The notes under the pieces were generated by a model. The model ran no database searches. It worked only from the letters and a program-made list of their open reading frames with translations, and had not been told where the DNA came from. From an uncultured Cohaesibacter sp. (GTDB taxonomy: Bacteria > Pseudomonadota > Alphaproteobacteria > Rhizobiales > Cohaesibacteraceae): DNA of 64,000 bases. The position numbers were made by a program, and so were the translations under genes. Positions 9,307 through 18,403 of this stretch are shown in pieces (the first letter of the stretch is position 1; every line of letters starts with the position of its first letter). The stretch covers positions 2,265,001 through 2,329,000 of the forward strand of contig NZ_OY781114.1 of NCBI RefSeq assembly GCF_963676485.1, in the 5' to 3' direction.

Positions 9307-11987
9307 CCGCTTGCGAGCTGATTTTTCCGCTTTTCTCGCGCTCTGGCTGGGTTGCAACCTGTCAGGAAACCGGCTGGCCTGCGTCGCTTGCAAGTTGGGG
9401 CGTTGTCGCGCTGGTCGTCGGGATCTGTTTGATCGGGGGCTATCATCTTCTAAGGCACGCCGAGATGGATCGCTCTGTGCGCTTGTGGCGTGCCGGAGCT
9501 TCGCTTTCGGCCTTGATGGCGGCGCTTCTGCTGGCCGTGGCCGCGGGGCGCCCAGCCTTTGTGCATGCTCCTTCGGAGAGGCTGCAACATTTCATTCTTC
9601 TGGTCGATCAGTCAGAAAGCACATATCGACAGCCAGCCCTGCGACATGATCGGATTTCGGCTCTTGCCAAAAAGCTTGTGATATTGGCGGCAGGCAGAAC
9701 CAATACAAGCACGCGTGTGTCTCTTATCGATTTTGCCGCCTCCGTCAGCATAAAGCTCAATCGGGGAAGTCTGGCTGATGGTCTGGCTTTGTTGGTGGAG
9801 GATAGCGGCTCAGACACTCTCTCCCGAGATGGTAGCGATATTGCCGCGGCGCTTGATGCCGCCAAGGCTCTTGCTGACCAGCAGGATGATGATGATGTCC
9901 TTTTCCTGATAAGCGATGGGAATGCAACGACGGCATCGCTTACCCAGCTGGCCTCTCGCTTCAAGGGACGGTTGAATCGGGTGTTTGTCACTTCGCTGGA
10001 TGCCGGAGCGGCCTCAGAAGGGATCATCTCTTCCTATTTACCCGCCAAAATCCGTTCTGGCAGTGAGCCGACCTTGCGGGTTGTTTTTGATCCGGGTGGA
10101 GCTGGCGTCAAAGGGACGAATGGAGAGGGATGGGCTGTTGCCCTTCGGCGAGACGGGATGCCTGTGCCTCTTGAGAATAGCAAGCTGACTTCTACCGACG
10201 CTCTTGAGGCGCTGCGTATTCCCATCCGGTTCGAAGGGCGCGGGCTGCAATTCGCCTCATTGGATGTGGCAAACGGCAAGCAGGCTTTCAGTGAACGAAT
10301 CTTCACGTTGGTGGAAGCGCCTGTTCGGGTTCTGGCGCTCGGTGATACAGGGTTTCTTTCTGCGCTGCCACAAGACAGGTTCGAACTTGACCAGCGCAGC
10401 GGTGCTGATCTTTCGGGGCTGGATGATTTCGATATCGTCGTGCTGGGCGGTATGGGGGCCTCTCAGTTTCAAATGGGCGATCTGGACCGGCTGGCTGACG
10501 CAATAAAGAGCCGCGGGCTCGGTCTGTTCCTTGTGAATGGTGCCATGGGCGATAGCACAGAAGAGCCGACCGTGGTGCAGAGCTATCAAGACACAGCGCT
10601 TGCTGCGCTGTTGCCTGTCTCGCCAGACCCGAAATATCTGTTGGCTGATCCGCCGCCGCGGGACACCATCGTGTTGGTGGATACCTCCGGCTCCATGGCG
10701 GGGGGCGGGCTTGCTGCCGCGCGGTTGGCGGTTGCCGATATTCTGGATTATTTGCGCCCTGAGGATTCTCTGGAGGTGATCACCTTTGGCGGTCTTACGA
10801 CGGGGCGACAGATGGGGGATGCTCAGGGCAAGCAGGTGATTCGAAATTTCGCCAGCCGCTTCCCGACAGGCGATAGCTCGAATGTTTCACGCGCTTTTGA
10901 TCGCGCATTGGCTGCAACGGGCAATTATACATCGGTTTTTCTGATTACGGATGGCATGGTTGATCCTTACGACTATGCGAAGGCGGGATTATCCTTTTAT
11001 TATCTTCAATATGGCAGCGGCGCGACGCCGCTCAATGAGGAGATCGCCAAAGCGGCGCGGCAATCTCAGGTCTTGCAATTTGGACAGGGGCTTTCGTTCA
11101 AGCCGGATTCCTATGATCCGGAAGAGCGGGCAGAATTCTTCACTCCGGATCTGGTACACCCGCGTGCTGTTGCGCCGATTGATGGTATCTCGGGTGGATT
11201 GGCAACCTCCGGCGTGGCTTTTACCTATGCAAAGGCCGATGCCATTCGGGCGCTTGTCAGCGATGGACTTGAAGGGGAACCCGTGCTCGCATTTCACAAA
11301 CCGGATCAGTTGAAAAGCGGCAATACGGGCGTCTTTCTTTCTGCGCTCGACGGTGCATGGACCGGCAGCGAAGCGGGACGTCGCACGATTGAGACGAGCC
11401 TCATGCAGCTGGTCAAATGGTCCGATCGCAACCGCTATAGCTTCCGGCTTCACGATTTTGGCGACGAGATTGCGCTTCGGGTGTCCGTTGCCAGTGATAA
11501 AACCGATGCACCCCTGCCTCAGACCCTTTCGGCAACCCTGTTGCTTGCGGGGCAATCCATCGGCGTGCCCATGGCTGCTGTTGAGGGCGAACGGGGCGTG
11601 TTCGAAGGGCGCTTTGCCTTGCCCGACGGGAAAGTGGCGCCTGAAGAGGCTTCTGCATCTGCCCGCAAAGGTGCGGTGGCCAAGGGGCTCCTCTATTTGC
11701 AGGAAGGTGGCGCGGGCGCACTGGTGCAGCCCCAGGCTATTCCTGTTGCGCTTCCTTATGCTGTTCCACGGCAAGGAAACCGCTCGGAAGCGGCAAGTTA
11801 CGGGACCAACCTTTCCGGGCTGACGTTGCTGGCTGAGGCAACGGGAGGGACGGTTGATCATTTGCCTTCCGTGCGCGAGCAGGTCCGACTCCTTTCTGTG
11901 CAACCGAAGCCGATGCACAGAGTGTTTCTGCTTTTCGCTACGATCTTTTTTGGCTTGTCCTTCCTGATGCGAGGCAGCCGCTTATGA
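9303..11987 (+). CDS. Large membrane-anchored protein with two VWA domains
   Basis: 894 residues. The N terminus has two hydrophobic helices (about 30-52 and 65-84). Two separate VWA-type MIDAS motifs follow: DQSES at about 102-106 in HFILLVDQSESTYR, and DTSGS at about 460-464 in DTIVLVDTSGSMAGGG. The second domain continues through VITFGG and VFLITDGMVDPYD, typical VWA strands. Beta-rich sequence follows, and a C-terminal helix (FLLFATIFFGLSFLM) ends the protein. It probably projects most of its mass into the periplasm. Its start overlaps the previous stop, and its own stop overlaps the next start. Two VWA domains in one Bat-like protein is unusual. Its molecular target is unknown. Confidence 0.85.
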   Translation: MTACELIFPLFSRSGWVATCQETGWPASLASWGVVALVVGICLIGGYHLLRHAEMDRSVRLWRAGASLSALMAALLLAVAAGRPAFVHAPSERLQHFILLVDQSESTYRQPALRHDRISALAKKLVILAAGRTNTSTRVSLIDFAASVSIKLNRGSLADGLALLVEDSGSDTLSRDGSDIAAALDAAKALADQQDDDDVLFLISDGNATTASLTQLASRFKGRLNRVFVTSLDAGAASEGIISSYLPAKIRSGSEPTLRVVFDPGGAGVKGTNGEGWAVALRRDGMPVPLENSKLTSTDALEALRIPIRFEGRGLQFASLDVANGKQAFSERIFTLVEAPVRVLALGDTGFLSALPQDRFELDQRSGADLSGLDDFDIVVLGGMGASQFQMGDLDRLADAIKSRGLGLFLVNGAMGDSTEEPTVVQSYQDTALAALLPVSPDPKYLLADPPPRDTIVLVDTSGSMAGGGLAAARLAVADILDYLRPEDSLEVITFGGLTTGRQMGDAQGKQVIRNFASRFPTGDSSNVSRAFDRALAATGNYTSVFLITDGMVDPYDYAKAGLSFYYLQYGSGATPLNEEIAKAARQSQVLQFGQGLSFKPDSYDPEERAEFFTPDLVHPRAVAPIDGISGGLATSGVAFTYAKADAIRALVSDGLEGEPVLAFHKPDQLKSGNTGVFLSALDGAWTGSEAGRRTIETSLMQLVKWSDRNRYSFRLHDFGDEIALRVSVASDKTDAPLPQTLSATLLLAGQSIGVPMAAVEGERGVFEGRFALPDGKVAPEEASASARKGAVAKGLLYLQEGGAGALVQPQAIPVALPYAVPRQGNRSEAASYGTNLSGLTLLAEATGGTVDHLPSVREQVRLLSVQPKPMHRVFLLFATIFFGLSFLMRGSRL

Positions 11988-12934
11988 TGGAAGCCCTTGG
12001 CAAAACGGGGGCCTTTTCCAATCGGTCCCAATGGTTCGCTCCACTCCGAGACAAGGCCTTCCATGCCGAGCCGGTTGTCTCGATCTTACGTGATTTGGCG
12101 CATAAGGCTGTGAGTTATCATTTCGAAGGTGGGGCGCGTCCTTTGCTAACGCGCGCGGAAGCGAAGGCTCTGCAGTCTCTGTTTGGCGGTGCTGACTGGG
12201 CCCAAAAACGCCCGCAGGCCTATCTCGGATTTCTCAATTCGGTGCTCTATTTCACAGGCAAGGACGCTGATTTTCGCTCCAACATGATGGTGTTGGCGGT
12301 TGGGGCGACGGCCCGAACGCGCTTTTGGCAGCGCTGGGCCTTGCGCAAAAGAGCAAAGGGGGCGGCTCTTGTTGGCGGTGAGGCAATGGTGCCGGTTCTT
12401 CTGGAAAGTGCGTGGAGCGATGTATCTCTGCAAATGCATCTGCTTGAGGCTATGCGCAAGAATTGGCATGCAAGAACCCTTCTTTATCCTGACGACATAG
12501 ACTGGCCAGATCGTGTATCTATTGAAGTGGTACTGATTCTTCTTTTGCTTGCGCTTTATCGGCAAGGAGACGCGGAAAGCTATTCCCGATGGGCTTTTGT
12601 CCGGTTCTTGAAAGCCTTGCAGATGCGTCCAGTGCGGCGCATGGAAGGGCTGTTGCTTGTATGGCTGGCTCCTGCATTGGCGGCCCTTGGAGATGGAGTG
12701 GATATCGAGCATCTGCTCGTTGTAGATGCCATTGCCCGGATGCCCAATGACGCTGAGTTGGAGCCGGTGAGCCGTTTTCTTGGGCGGTCCGGATTGGCCG
12801 GAATGTTCGGTTTGTGTCCTTCGCCTGAGGGGGACGCTGATGAAAATGATGGGGATGAGCAGAGCGCGCCTGTGAGCGAAGAGGAGCAGGCTGTTCTTGC
12901 GCTGGGGCAGCGACTAGCACGTGGCTTGTTATAA
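11984..12934 (+). CDS. Hypothetical protein of the MoxR/VWA operon
   Basis: 316 residues, not recognised. It lacks a signal peptide. One hydrophobic stretch (about residues 180-192, VSIEVVLILLLLALYR) is probably a buried helix. The sequence is mainly helical and rich in Ala, Leu and Arg, with an acidic segment near 285-300 (EGDADENDGDEQSAP). The start ATGATG overlaps the stop of the two-VWA gene. It closes the first half of the operon, 32 bp before the second MoxR gene. Confidence 0.75.
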   Translation: MMEALGKTGAFSNRSQWFAPLRDKAFHAEPVVSILRDLAHKAVSYHFEGGARPLLTRAEAKALQSLFGGADWAQKRPQAYLGFLNSVLYFTGKDADFRSNMMVLAVGATARTRFWQRWALRKRAKGAALVGGEAMVPVLLESAWSDVSLQMHLLEAMRKNWHARTLLYPDDIDWPDRVSIEVVLILLLLALYRQGDAESYSRWAFVRFLKALQMRPVRRMEGLLLVWLAPALAALGDGVDIEHLLVVDAIARMPNDAELEPVSRFLGRSGLAGMFGLCPSPEGDADENDGDEQSAPVSEEEQAVLALGQRLARGLL

Positions 12935-12966
12935 GCGATGTTGATGCGGTTTTATGGAGTAAGTTG

Positions 12967-14058
12967 ATGTTTTCGCAAAAAGTCATGGCTGAATTGCTGG
13001 AGCGCCATAGCGATCTGTTTTCAGATCTGGTTACCATCAAGAAAACACTCAACGACCGTTTCTACGGCTTGTCCGATCAGATCCATTGTCAGATGTTGGC
13101 TGTTGCTTCTGGGGAATCCATGCTGCTGATCGGGCCTCCGGGAACGGCCAAATCGCGGCTCATTCGGGCTTTTGCCCATATTTGTGGCCTGCTCGGGGAT
13201 GACGAATTTTCCGGCGCGGAGGATCGCACTTATGATGGCACCTTGCGCGAGTTCCAGCAGGAACCGCGCTATTTCGAGTATCTTCTGACGCCTTTTACCG
13301 AACCGGGGGAATTGTTCGGCTTTTTCGATATCGGCAAATTGTTTGACGCCCATGGGCGCAGCGTAGGGCTTGAGCGTTTGCATGAAGGCATGATGCAGCA
13401 TGCGGAAATCATCTTTCTGGATGAGGTTTTCAATGCTTCGAGCGCGATTCTCAATTCGCTGCTCACTTTCATCAACGAACGCAAATTCCATGATCGCGGC
13501 AAGTCTTACGAGGTCAAGCTTTCCTGCCTGTTTGGCGCGACCAACTTCCCACCCAAGCGACCCGAATTGCTGGCGATCTATGATCGCTTCCTGTTGCGCA
13601 GCTGGGTGGACAATGTGCCCTCGGAAGCCCATGCCATCGGCGCTCTGATGCAGACCGGTTGGCAGGAGAGCCACGCGATGGATATGGGCAGAAGCTTCCC
13701 GCATCTTCTTGAAAGGGCCAGCCAGTTTCGCGCTGATCTCAGAGCTTTGAGCCAATCGGGCGCACTTGTTGTCGATCTGCAGGATGAGCAAGTCAACGAT
13801 ATGCTGGTTCGGCTTACATGCGTGGCCGATTATGCGCGTGGGCGGCGCCTGTCCCAGCTGTCCAATCGGCGCATGGTGCGCTTTTCAAGGATCTTTCTGG
13901 TCAATGCCCTGATGCGGGCTGCCGAGCAGGGATCAGCCCAGCCGCAAATGGATATCGAGCAGGAATTGATGCTTCTGGCCCGGCATGGGCTGGATAGGTT
14001 GCCAGATCCGTTCCAGGAAAATGATCTGCAATCTTTGTTGGTCAAGGGCCAATTGTAA
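12967..14058 (+). CDS. RavA-like MoxR-family AAA+ ATPase
   Basis: 363 residues. A second MoxR-superfamily ATPase, closer to the RavA branch than the one at 5463. The P-loop GPPGTAKS is at residues 56-63. Walker B is EIIFLDEVFNASSAILNSLL, and sensor 1 is LFGATNFPPKRPELLAIYDRF, where the family commonly shows ATN. GELFGFFDIGKLF precedes Walker B. RavA proteins normally work with the VWA protein ViaA, and here the partner position is taken by a protein without a visible MIDAS motif. The ATG at 12967 has GGAG about 7 bases upstream; the TTG just before it is an unlikely start. The stop overlaps the next ATG (TAATG). Confidence 0.92.
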   Translation: MFSQKVMAELLERHSDLFSDLVTIKKTLNDRFYGLSDQIHCQMLAVASGESMLLIGPPGTAKSRLIRAFAHICGLLGDDEFSGAEDRTYDGTLREFQQEPRYFEYLLTPFTEPGELFGFFDIGKLFDAHGRSVGLERLHEGMMQHAEIIFLDEVFNASSAILNSLLTFINERKFHDRGKSYEVKLSCLFGATNFPPKRPELLAIYDRFLLRSWVDNVPSEAHAIGALMQTGWQESHAMDMGRSFPHLLERASQFRADLRALSQSGALVVDLQDEQVNDMLVRLTCVADYARGRRLSQLSNRRMVRFSRIFLVNALMRAAEQGSAQPQMDIEQELMLLARHGLDRLPDPFQENDLQSLLVKGQL

Positions 14059-15701
14059 TGCAGGTTCATCTGGTTGGGGCGGCACAGTCAGAGCATTTTC
14101 TTCACGCCAGTACAGGGCAAGGCGATCCTGCGCTGCAGGCGCAGATCCGTGCCGTGATCCGCCTGTTTCATGACAGGCATATAGGCGTGCCTCCGCATTT
14201 TGCCGGAGATGTGGCGCAAGGCTTTTCAGCGCACTATCCGGACGTGTCCAATCCGGTGCGGCTTGCTGTCTATCGCCGGCTTCTGGATGCCATGGATGCG
14301 ACCCGCAGCATGAAGCAGGATCCGCGCCAGTTTGACCATGTTTCGCGGGCGTTGTTTTACGATGTCTGCCTTTTGCCTCTCTGCGCGATGATCATGGAGG
14401 AGATGGACGAGACCTATCTCTTCAGCCTTGATCCTGAACTGGAGGCCGTTTCCGAGGCGGATTATCAGGCATTTTGCGATCAGTTTTCTGTGCTGTTTCA
14501 GGCCGTGTGTGATCCTTTGAAAGGCGCTCAAGTGGCCACTGACTCCAGGGACGTGGTGGATAAATGGAGCCTTTTCTGGGAGCGTGCCGCGCACCAGCTT
14601 TGGGGCGAATTGCAGCGCGTGCGCCATGGCGGCGGCGGGCTATCGGGAGCGGCCTTTTCAAGTGTCGTTTATGATGATGTGTTGCTCAGGCTGATATACG
14701 GGTTGGACCCCAAGCCCAAACTGAAATTTGATCCGGGGCGCGACAGCTTCGATTTGACTGACGAGCAGAATGTGCATCTGGCTCATCCCAAACAGGGGGG
14801 CGTTGTGGGCATTCATACCAGCTCCCGTGTTGAAGACATCGAGGATATGCTGCTCTCGGAAATGGTTTTGCCACCCCCGCTGCTGGCGGACAAATTGCTC
14901 AATTCCTCCTTCTTTGCGCGCCATCGTCCGCCGCCTCTGGATCAGAAGAAGCAAGTCGTGCTGATTGGGGCTAGCCTGGATGACGGGAGTGATCCGGTGA
15001 TCGCTCTGGTCAAGGCGTGCTGGCTGCAGGCTGTCTTCCGTATGGGAATCGTCTTTTACAAGAGCGATTTGCTGCAAAGCGAAATCCGTTTTGGGCAATG
15101 GCATGGACAGATGGGCCTAGTCTCGTCTCGTATGCGGGTGGGAGATTATAAGCATTTGCAGGGGCTCGATCCTCTGAGTGTGAACCGCATGCAGCTGCAC
15201 CGTTTCTTTTGCGATGCTGGCTGGCTGCCGGGTTTCCTGTCCATGATGCCCGGCGTTGAAGGGCATGAGAGCGGAGCCGGGGGCACAGTTGGGGCCATAG
15301 CCGGAGTTGGGGCACAGCGGACAACGCTCGGGCCGAAAGACTTGCAACTCTGTGACATTCTGGATGCGCTGCTGCCTGAAGCCAGCGATCTTGATAGCGA
15401 TATGGTGCCTGATTTCAGTGCTGCTCTGATGGTGGTTATCCGGCGGGCCCATGTGGCCAATGCGCCCCTTTTGCAGGGACGACGGCAGTCGGTTCTGGAA
15501 ACCTTCAATCTTGCCATCGGATGTCCGGCTCAGTTGCGTGGCGGTGAAATCTTCTCGCTCGAAGATTGTCAGAAGGCGGCTCTTTCCATTTCCGTTCCGG
15601 GAGATGAGGGGCAGCCGATCGACATTGATGCCCTTAACAAGCTGGCCGCTGATCTGGTCGTGGCGATCTTTCAATTCTATTGGGAGCAGGTGCATGGCTG
15701 A
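14058..15701 (+). CDS. Hypothetical protein in ViaA position
   Basis: 547 residues, family not recognised. It is probably cytoplasmic, with no signal peptide or membrane helix. The N-terminal 200 residues are helical. The middle has a basic stretch with HTSSRVEDIEDMLLSEMVLPPPLLADKLLNSSFF and then QKKQVVLIGASLDDGSD. The latter resembles the first strand of a VWA or Rossmann-type fold, but the MIDAS residues are not conserved (DDGSD rather than DxSxS). It is translationally coupled to the RavA-like ATPase upstream and overlaps the next gene by 8 bases. By position it may be a highly diverged VWA adaptor like ViaA; this is inference only. Confidence 0.75.
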   Translation: MQVHLVGAAQSEHFLHASTGQGDPALQAQIRAVIRLFHDRHIGVPPHFAGDVAQGFSAHYPDVSNPVRLAVYRRLLDAMDATRSMKQDPRQFDHVSRALFYDVCLLPLCAMIMEEMDETYLFSLDPELEAVSEADYQAFCDQFSVLFQAVCDPLKGAQVATDSRDVVDKWSLFWERAAHQLWGELQRVRHGGGGLSGAAFSSVVYDDVLLRLIYGLDPKPKLKFDPGRDSFDLTDEQNVHLAHPKQGGVVGIHTSSRVEDIEDMLLSEMVLPPPLLADKLLNSSFFARHRPPPLDQKKQVVLIGASLDDGSDPVIALVKACWLQAVFRMGIVFYKSDLLQSEIRFGQWHGQMGLVSSRMRVGDYKHLQGLDPLSVNRMQLHRFFCDAGWLPGFLSMMPGVEGHESGAGGTVGAIAGVGAQRTTLGPKDLQLCDILDALLPEASDLDSDMVPDFSAALMVVIRRAHVANAPLLQGRRQSVLETFNLAIGCPAQLRGGEIFSLEDCQKAALSISVPGDEGQPIDIDALNKLAADLVVAIFQFYWEQVHG

Positions 15702-17889
15702 GACTGCAATCTATACCCTGCCGCGGCTTCCGGCCCCTGTGGCCCTCGAGATATTGGCGCATCTGTTTGGCAAGACCGGGTCAGCCATGGTGGACAGGTT
15801 TGACATCAGTGCCGAGCGAGATGGATCGATCACCCTTGCCTTCCGGTCAGATCATAGAAGTCTTGGAGCCGAAGAAGACCCGCGCTGGGAAGGGATGCTC
15901 TATCAGAGCTATAATCGCCACCCTTATATTGCACAGAGGGCTGGGCGGTTGCCTGATGATCTTGGCAATGTGGCTCTGGAAGAGCGACCGGCTGGGGATA
16001 TCGCGCAACAATATGCTGGATTGATTGGTTTGGCCATTGCTGCCAGCCAAAGCCATTTCCTTGTCCAGACCGATGCCAGCAACACCGAAATAGCCACAGC
16101 GCAGGAAGAAACTGCTTATGTGCTTGGGGTAGTGGGGGAATTCACTTCCGTTGCCAAGGCCTTTGCGCGCATAGAATGGCGGGCCAATGGCATGACTCTT
16201 TCCTGCCTTGGCGTGGAGCGGGCGGTGCCGGAAAGTGCCGGTGAAATCGACGGGAATCTGGCGATTGCGAAAATCGGCATCAGCCCGGATTGGGGCGGTG
16301 CGCAGGATATTGTGGCAAGGCATCAGGAGCTGTTCGAGAGCAATGTCGATTTTCGTCTTGCCTATCCGCTCGCTGAAGGCAATCTGCTGCTGCTCAAGCC
16401 CGCGGTCCTGTTGGAAGAGAGGCTGCGCAAGGCCGCCAGCATGATCGTGGCCAGCGTCTCTCGATATCTGGAAAGCCAGACACCTTTAGGGTTGGCTCTG
16501 GACTGGCTGCGCGATGATAGCGGCTTTGCCAGTCTGGATGCACTGGAAGTGGGTTTGCCGAAGCTGGATATTTTATCCTCCGCACAAGCCTCCGTGTCTG
16601 AGCCTCTTGCCGTTTCGAGCCAGACCGACAGCGTGGCGCGCGGGCCGGTGAGCGTTGAGTTTGTCAAGCTCACCCAGCTTGATGACGCGACTATGCATTT
16701 GCGCTCGCTGCTGGAAGAGCACGCCAGTGCGTTGGGGCATCGGCTCAGCCTCCAGCGACTGCCCAACTATCAGGATAGTTCGGATCTTCTTCTGGAAATT
16801 GATCAGCAGATCGATGAACTCTCGATCCGGCGGGATCTTATTCTTGGCGAAGGGGCTGGAGATTGGCGCTTGCTACGCTTTCCTGCCGATGGGCTCAGCG
16901 CTTTTATCGACTATCTAAGGCGCTTCAGTCTGGAGATTATCGATTCAGGACATCTGCGTTATGCGTTCCGTGGCAGCCAGAAAGATGTGCGCGGTGTGCA
17001 TTTACTGCTCTATCGGCTACGCGATGTGGGCGTCGAGCCGGCCTATCCGGTCGCGCTTTGGGAAGATCGCCTCAAATCGGGCACCGTAAGTCATCGGGTT
17101 GATCCGATGTTTGCCCAGTTTGCCGTATCGCAAAAGGCCAAGAGCCTCGTTTTTACGCCGCCATCCCATGTGGTTGTGCCGAATTTTCGAGCCACGCAAA
17201 GCGATATCGATTCCTATCTCAAGCAGGGCTTCGGTGGCTTGTTTGATCAACAGACACTGGAAGAAACGAAGGCTTTCACAAGCCCGATCTATTGTTTCGG
17301 CAAGACGGAGCAGGGCTCCATACGCATGGAGATACTCGATGGTGATGCATTCCAGCCGATCAGACGTGTCATTCCATTCCTCAATGACGCTTTGCAAATC
17401 GGGCAATATGTGGATGCAGAGAGTTTCACTTCCGAGGTAACAGAGCAGAGTTGGCGACAGGAGCGCCTGCAACGGCTGGAAGCGGCCAATGCCGATCTAT
17501 CCGCCCGTCTGGCAGCAGACATCGCCACGGTGGACCGGCAGCTGGCCGCTCAAAGCGAGCAGCTGCTTGGAGCAATGGCCGAAGAGGTCAATGCGCTACG
17601 GGCCTATCTGTCCAAGATCACGGGCCTTATGGAAGATCTCAGTGATCGCTCGGTTGCGCTTGAAAAGCTCGTGGGGGAAAGCATCCGCAATGCTGCCTCC
17701 TATGAGGATATGGTCAAGAAGGTGCCGGGTAAATTCTCCGAGCTGGAACAGACAAGGCGTACCATCCAGGATGCCATCTGGACGGAGCATCAGAATTCTG
17801 ATGCCTTCATGCAATCGGCCAAGCGCAATCTCAAGGCGATCCACGATATGATCGACAGTTTGCAACAGGAGCTTGACCGTGATGACTGA
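15694..17889 (+). CDS. Hypothetical protein with C-terminal coiled coil
   Basis: 731 residues, not recognised. I chose the ATG at 15694, which overlaps the preceding stop by 8 bases and has GGGAGCAGG upstream; the frame is open further back but only inside the previous gene. The first 570 residues form an alpha/beta region without motifs I know. The last 150 residues are strongly helical with heptad spacing (from QERLQRLEAANADLSARLAA to the end at QQELDRDD), a likely coiled coil. No membrane helix is visible. It may be a scaffold or oligomerising partner for the RavA-like ATPase. Confidence 0.75.
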   Translation: MAETAIYTLPRLPAPVALEILAHLFGKTGSAMVDRFDISAERDGSITLAFRSDHRSLGAEEDPRWEGMLYQSYNRHPYIAQRAGRLPDDLGNVALEERPAGDIAQQYAGLIGLAIAASQSHFLVQTDASNTEIATAQEETAYVLGVVGEFTSVAKAFARIEWRANGMTLSCLGVERAVPESAGEIDGNLAIAKIGISPDWGGAQDIVARHQELFESNVDFRLAYPLAEGNLLLLKPAVLLEERLRKAASMIVASVSRYLESQTPLGLALDWLRDDSGFASLDALEVGLPKLDILSSAQASVSEPLAVSSQTDSVARGPVSVEFVKLTQLDDATMHLRSLLEEHASALGHRLSLQRLPNYQDSSDLLLEIDQQIDELSIRRDLILGEGAGDWRLLRFPADGLSAFIDYLRRFSLEIIDSGHLRYAFRGSQKDVRGVHLLLYRLRDVGVEPAYPVALWEDRLKSGTVSHRVDPMFAQFAVSQKAKSLVFTPPSHVVVPNFRATQSDIDSYLKQGFGGLFDQQTLEETKAFTSPIYCFGKTEQGSIRMEILDGDAFQPIRRVIPFLNDALQIGQYVDAESFTSEVTEQSWRQERLQRLEAANADLSARLAADIATVDRQLAAQSEQLLGAMAEEVNALRAYLSKITGLMEDLSDRSVALEKLVGESIRNAASYEDMVKKVPGKFSELEQTRRTIQDAIWTEHQNSDAFMQSAKRNLKAIHDMIDSLQQELDRDD

Positions 17890-18403
17890 GCCGTCTGCAC
17901 CGCGATCTCTTGGCAACTATAAACAGCTCTTGGAGCCGTTCGATCACTCTTTCGAGCAAGGGCTGGCCGAAATTCCGGATAATATCGAGCGGTCCCGAGA
18001 GACGATCACCCGCATCAAGAAAGCGTCTGAAAAGGGCAAAGAGGACATCAACGGGTTCCTCAAACAGCGCACCGGCGAGACCAAAGAGGTTCGAAAGCAA
18101 TTCAGGCGGCAGAAATGGGCATTGCGCTTTGCCAAATTGGAATATTGGTGGGCGCAGCTTGGCAGGGGGGCTGTCTATGGGCTGTTACGCCTGCGTCTGT
18201 TTTGGCATCACTATAAGCTGGTGCTTATTGCTCTTTTTGCCTTCTGCGTTCTGCTTTACGGGGTCATGGTCTATTCCCACGATGTGATCGGTTTCTTGCA
18301 AGCCCTTATGGCATCCCTTTTCGATGAAGCGGGTGGGCAGGCGGTCTTTCTTGGTGATGAACAAATCGCTGCGCTTGTTGGCTTTCGGGGAGGGCTGGGA
18401 TGA
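17882..18403 (+). CDS. Small hypothetical protein with one membrane helix
   Basis: 173 residues. The N-terminal 85 residues are charged and helical (KKASEKGKEDINGFLKQRTG). A single transmembrane helix is at about 117-137 (YKLVLIALFAFCVLLYGVMV), followed by a short tail. It overlaps the stop of the coiled-coil gene. A GTG at 17879 is an alternative start; GGAG lies at about 17867-17870. The stop overlaps the next start (ATGA). It is likely an inner-membrane accessory subunit of the cluster. Confidence 0.75.
   Translation: MTEPSAPRSLGNYKQLLEPFDHSFEQGLAEIPDNIERSRETITRIKKASEKGKEDINGFLKQRTGETKEVRKQFRRQKWALRFAKLEYWWAQLGRGAVYGLLRLRLFWHHYKLVLIALFAFCVLLYGVMVYSHDVIGFLQALMASLFDEAGGQAVFLGDEQIAALVGFRGGLG

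Noticed and set aside
10989-11918. A 309-codon minus-strand frame within the two-VWA gene
   Set aside because: The + strand frame has clear VWA motifs. The antisense translation is rich in Arg and His with no recognisable domain.
15451-15693. A longer start for the 731-residue protein
   Set aside because: The frame is open upstream only because it overlaps the previous gene. The ATG at 15694 has a good ribosome binding site and gives the usual small overlap.
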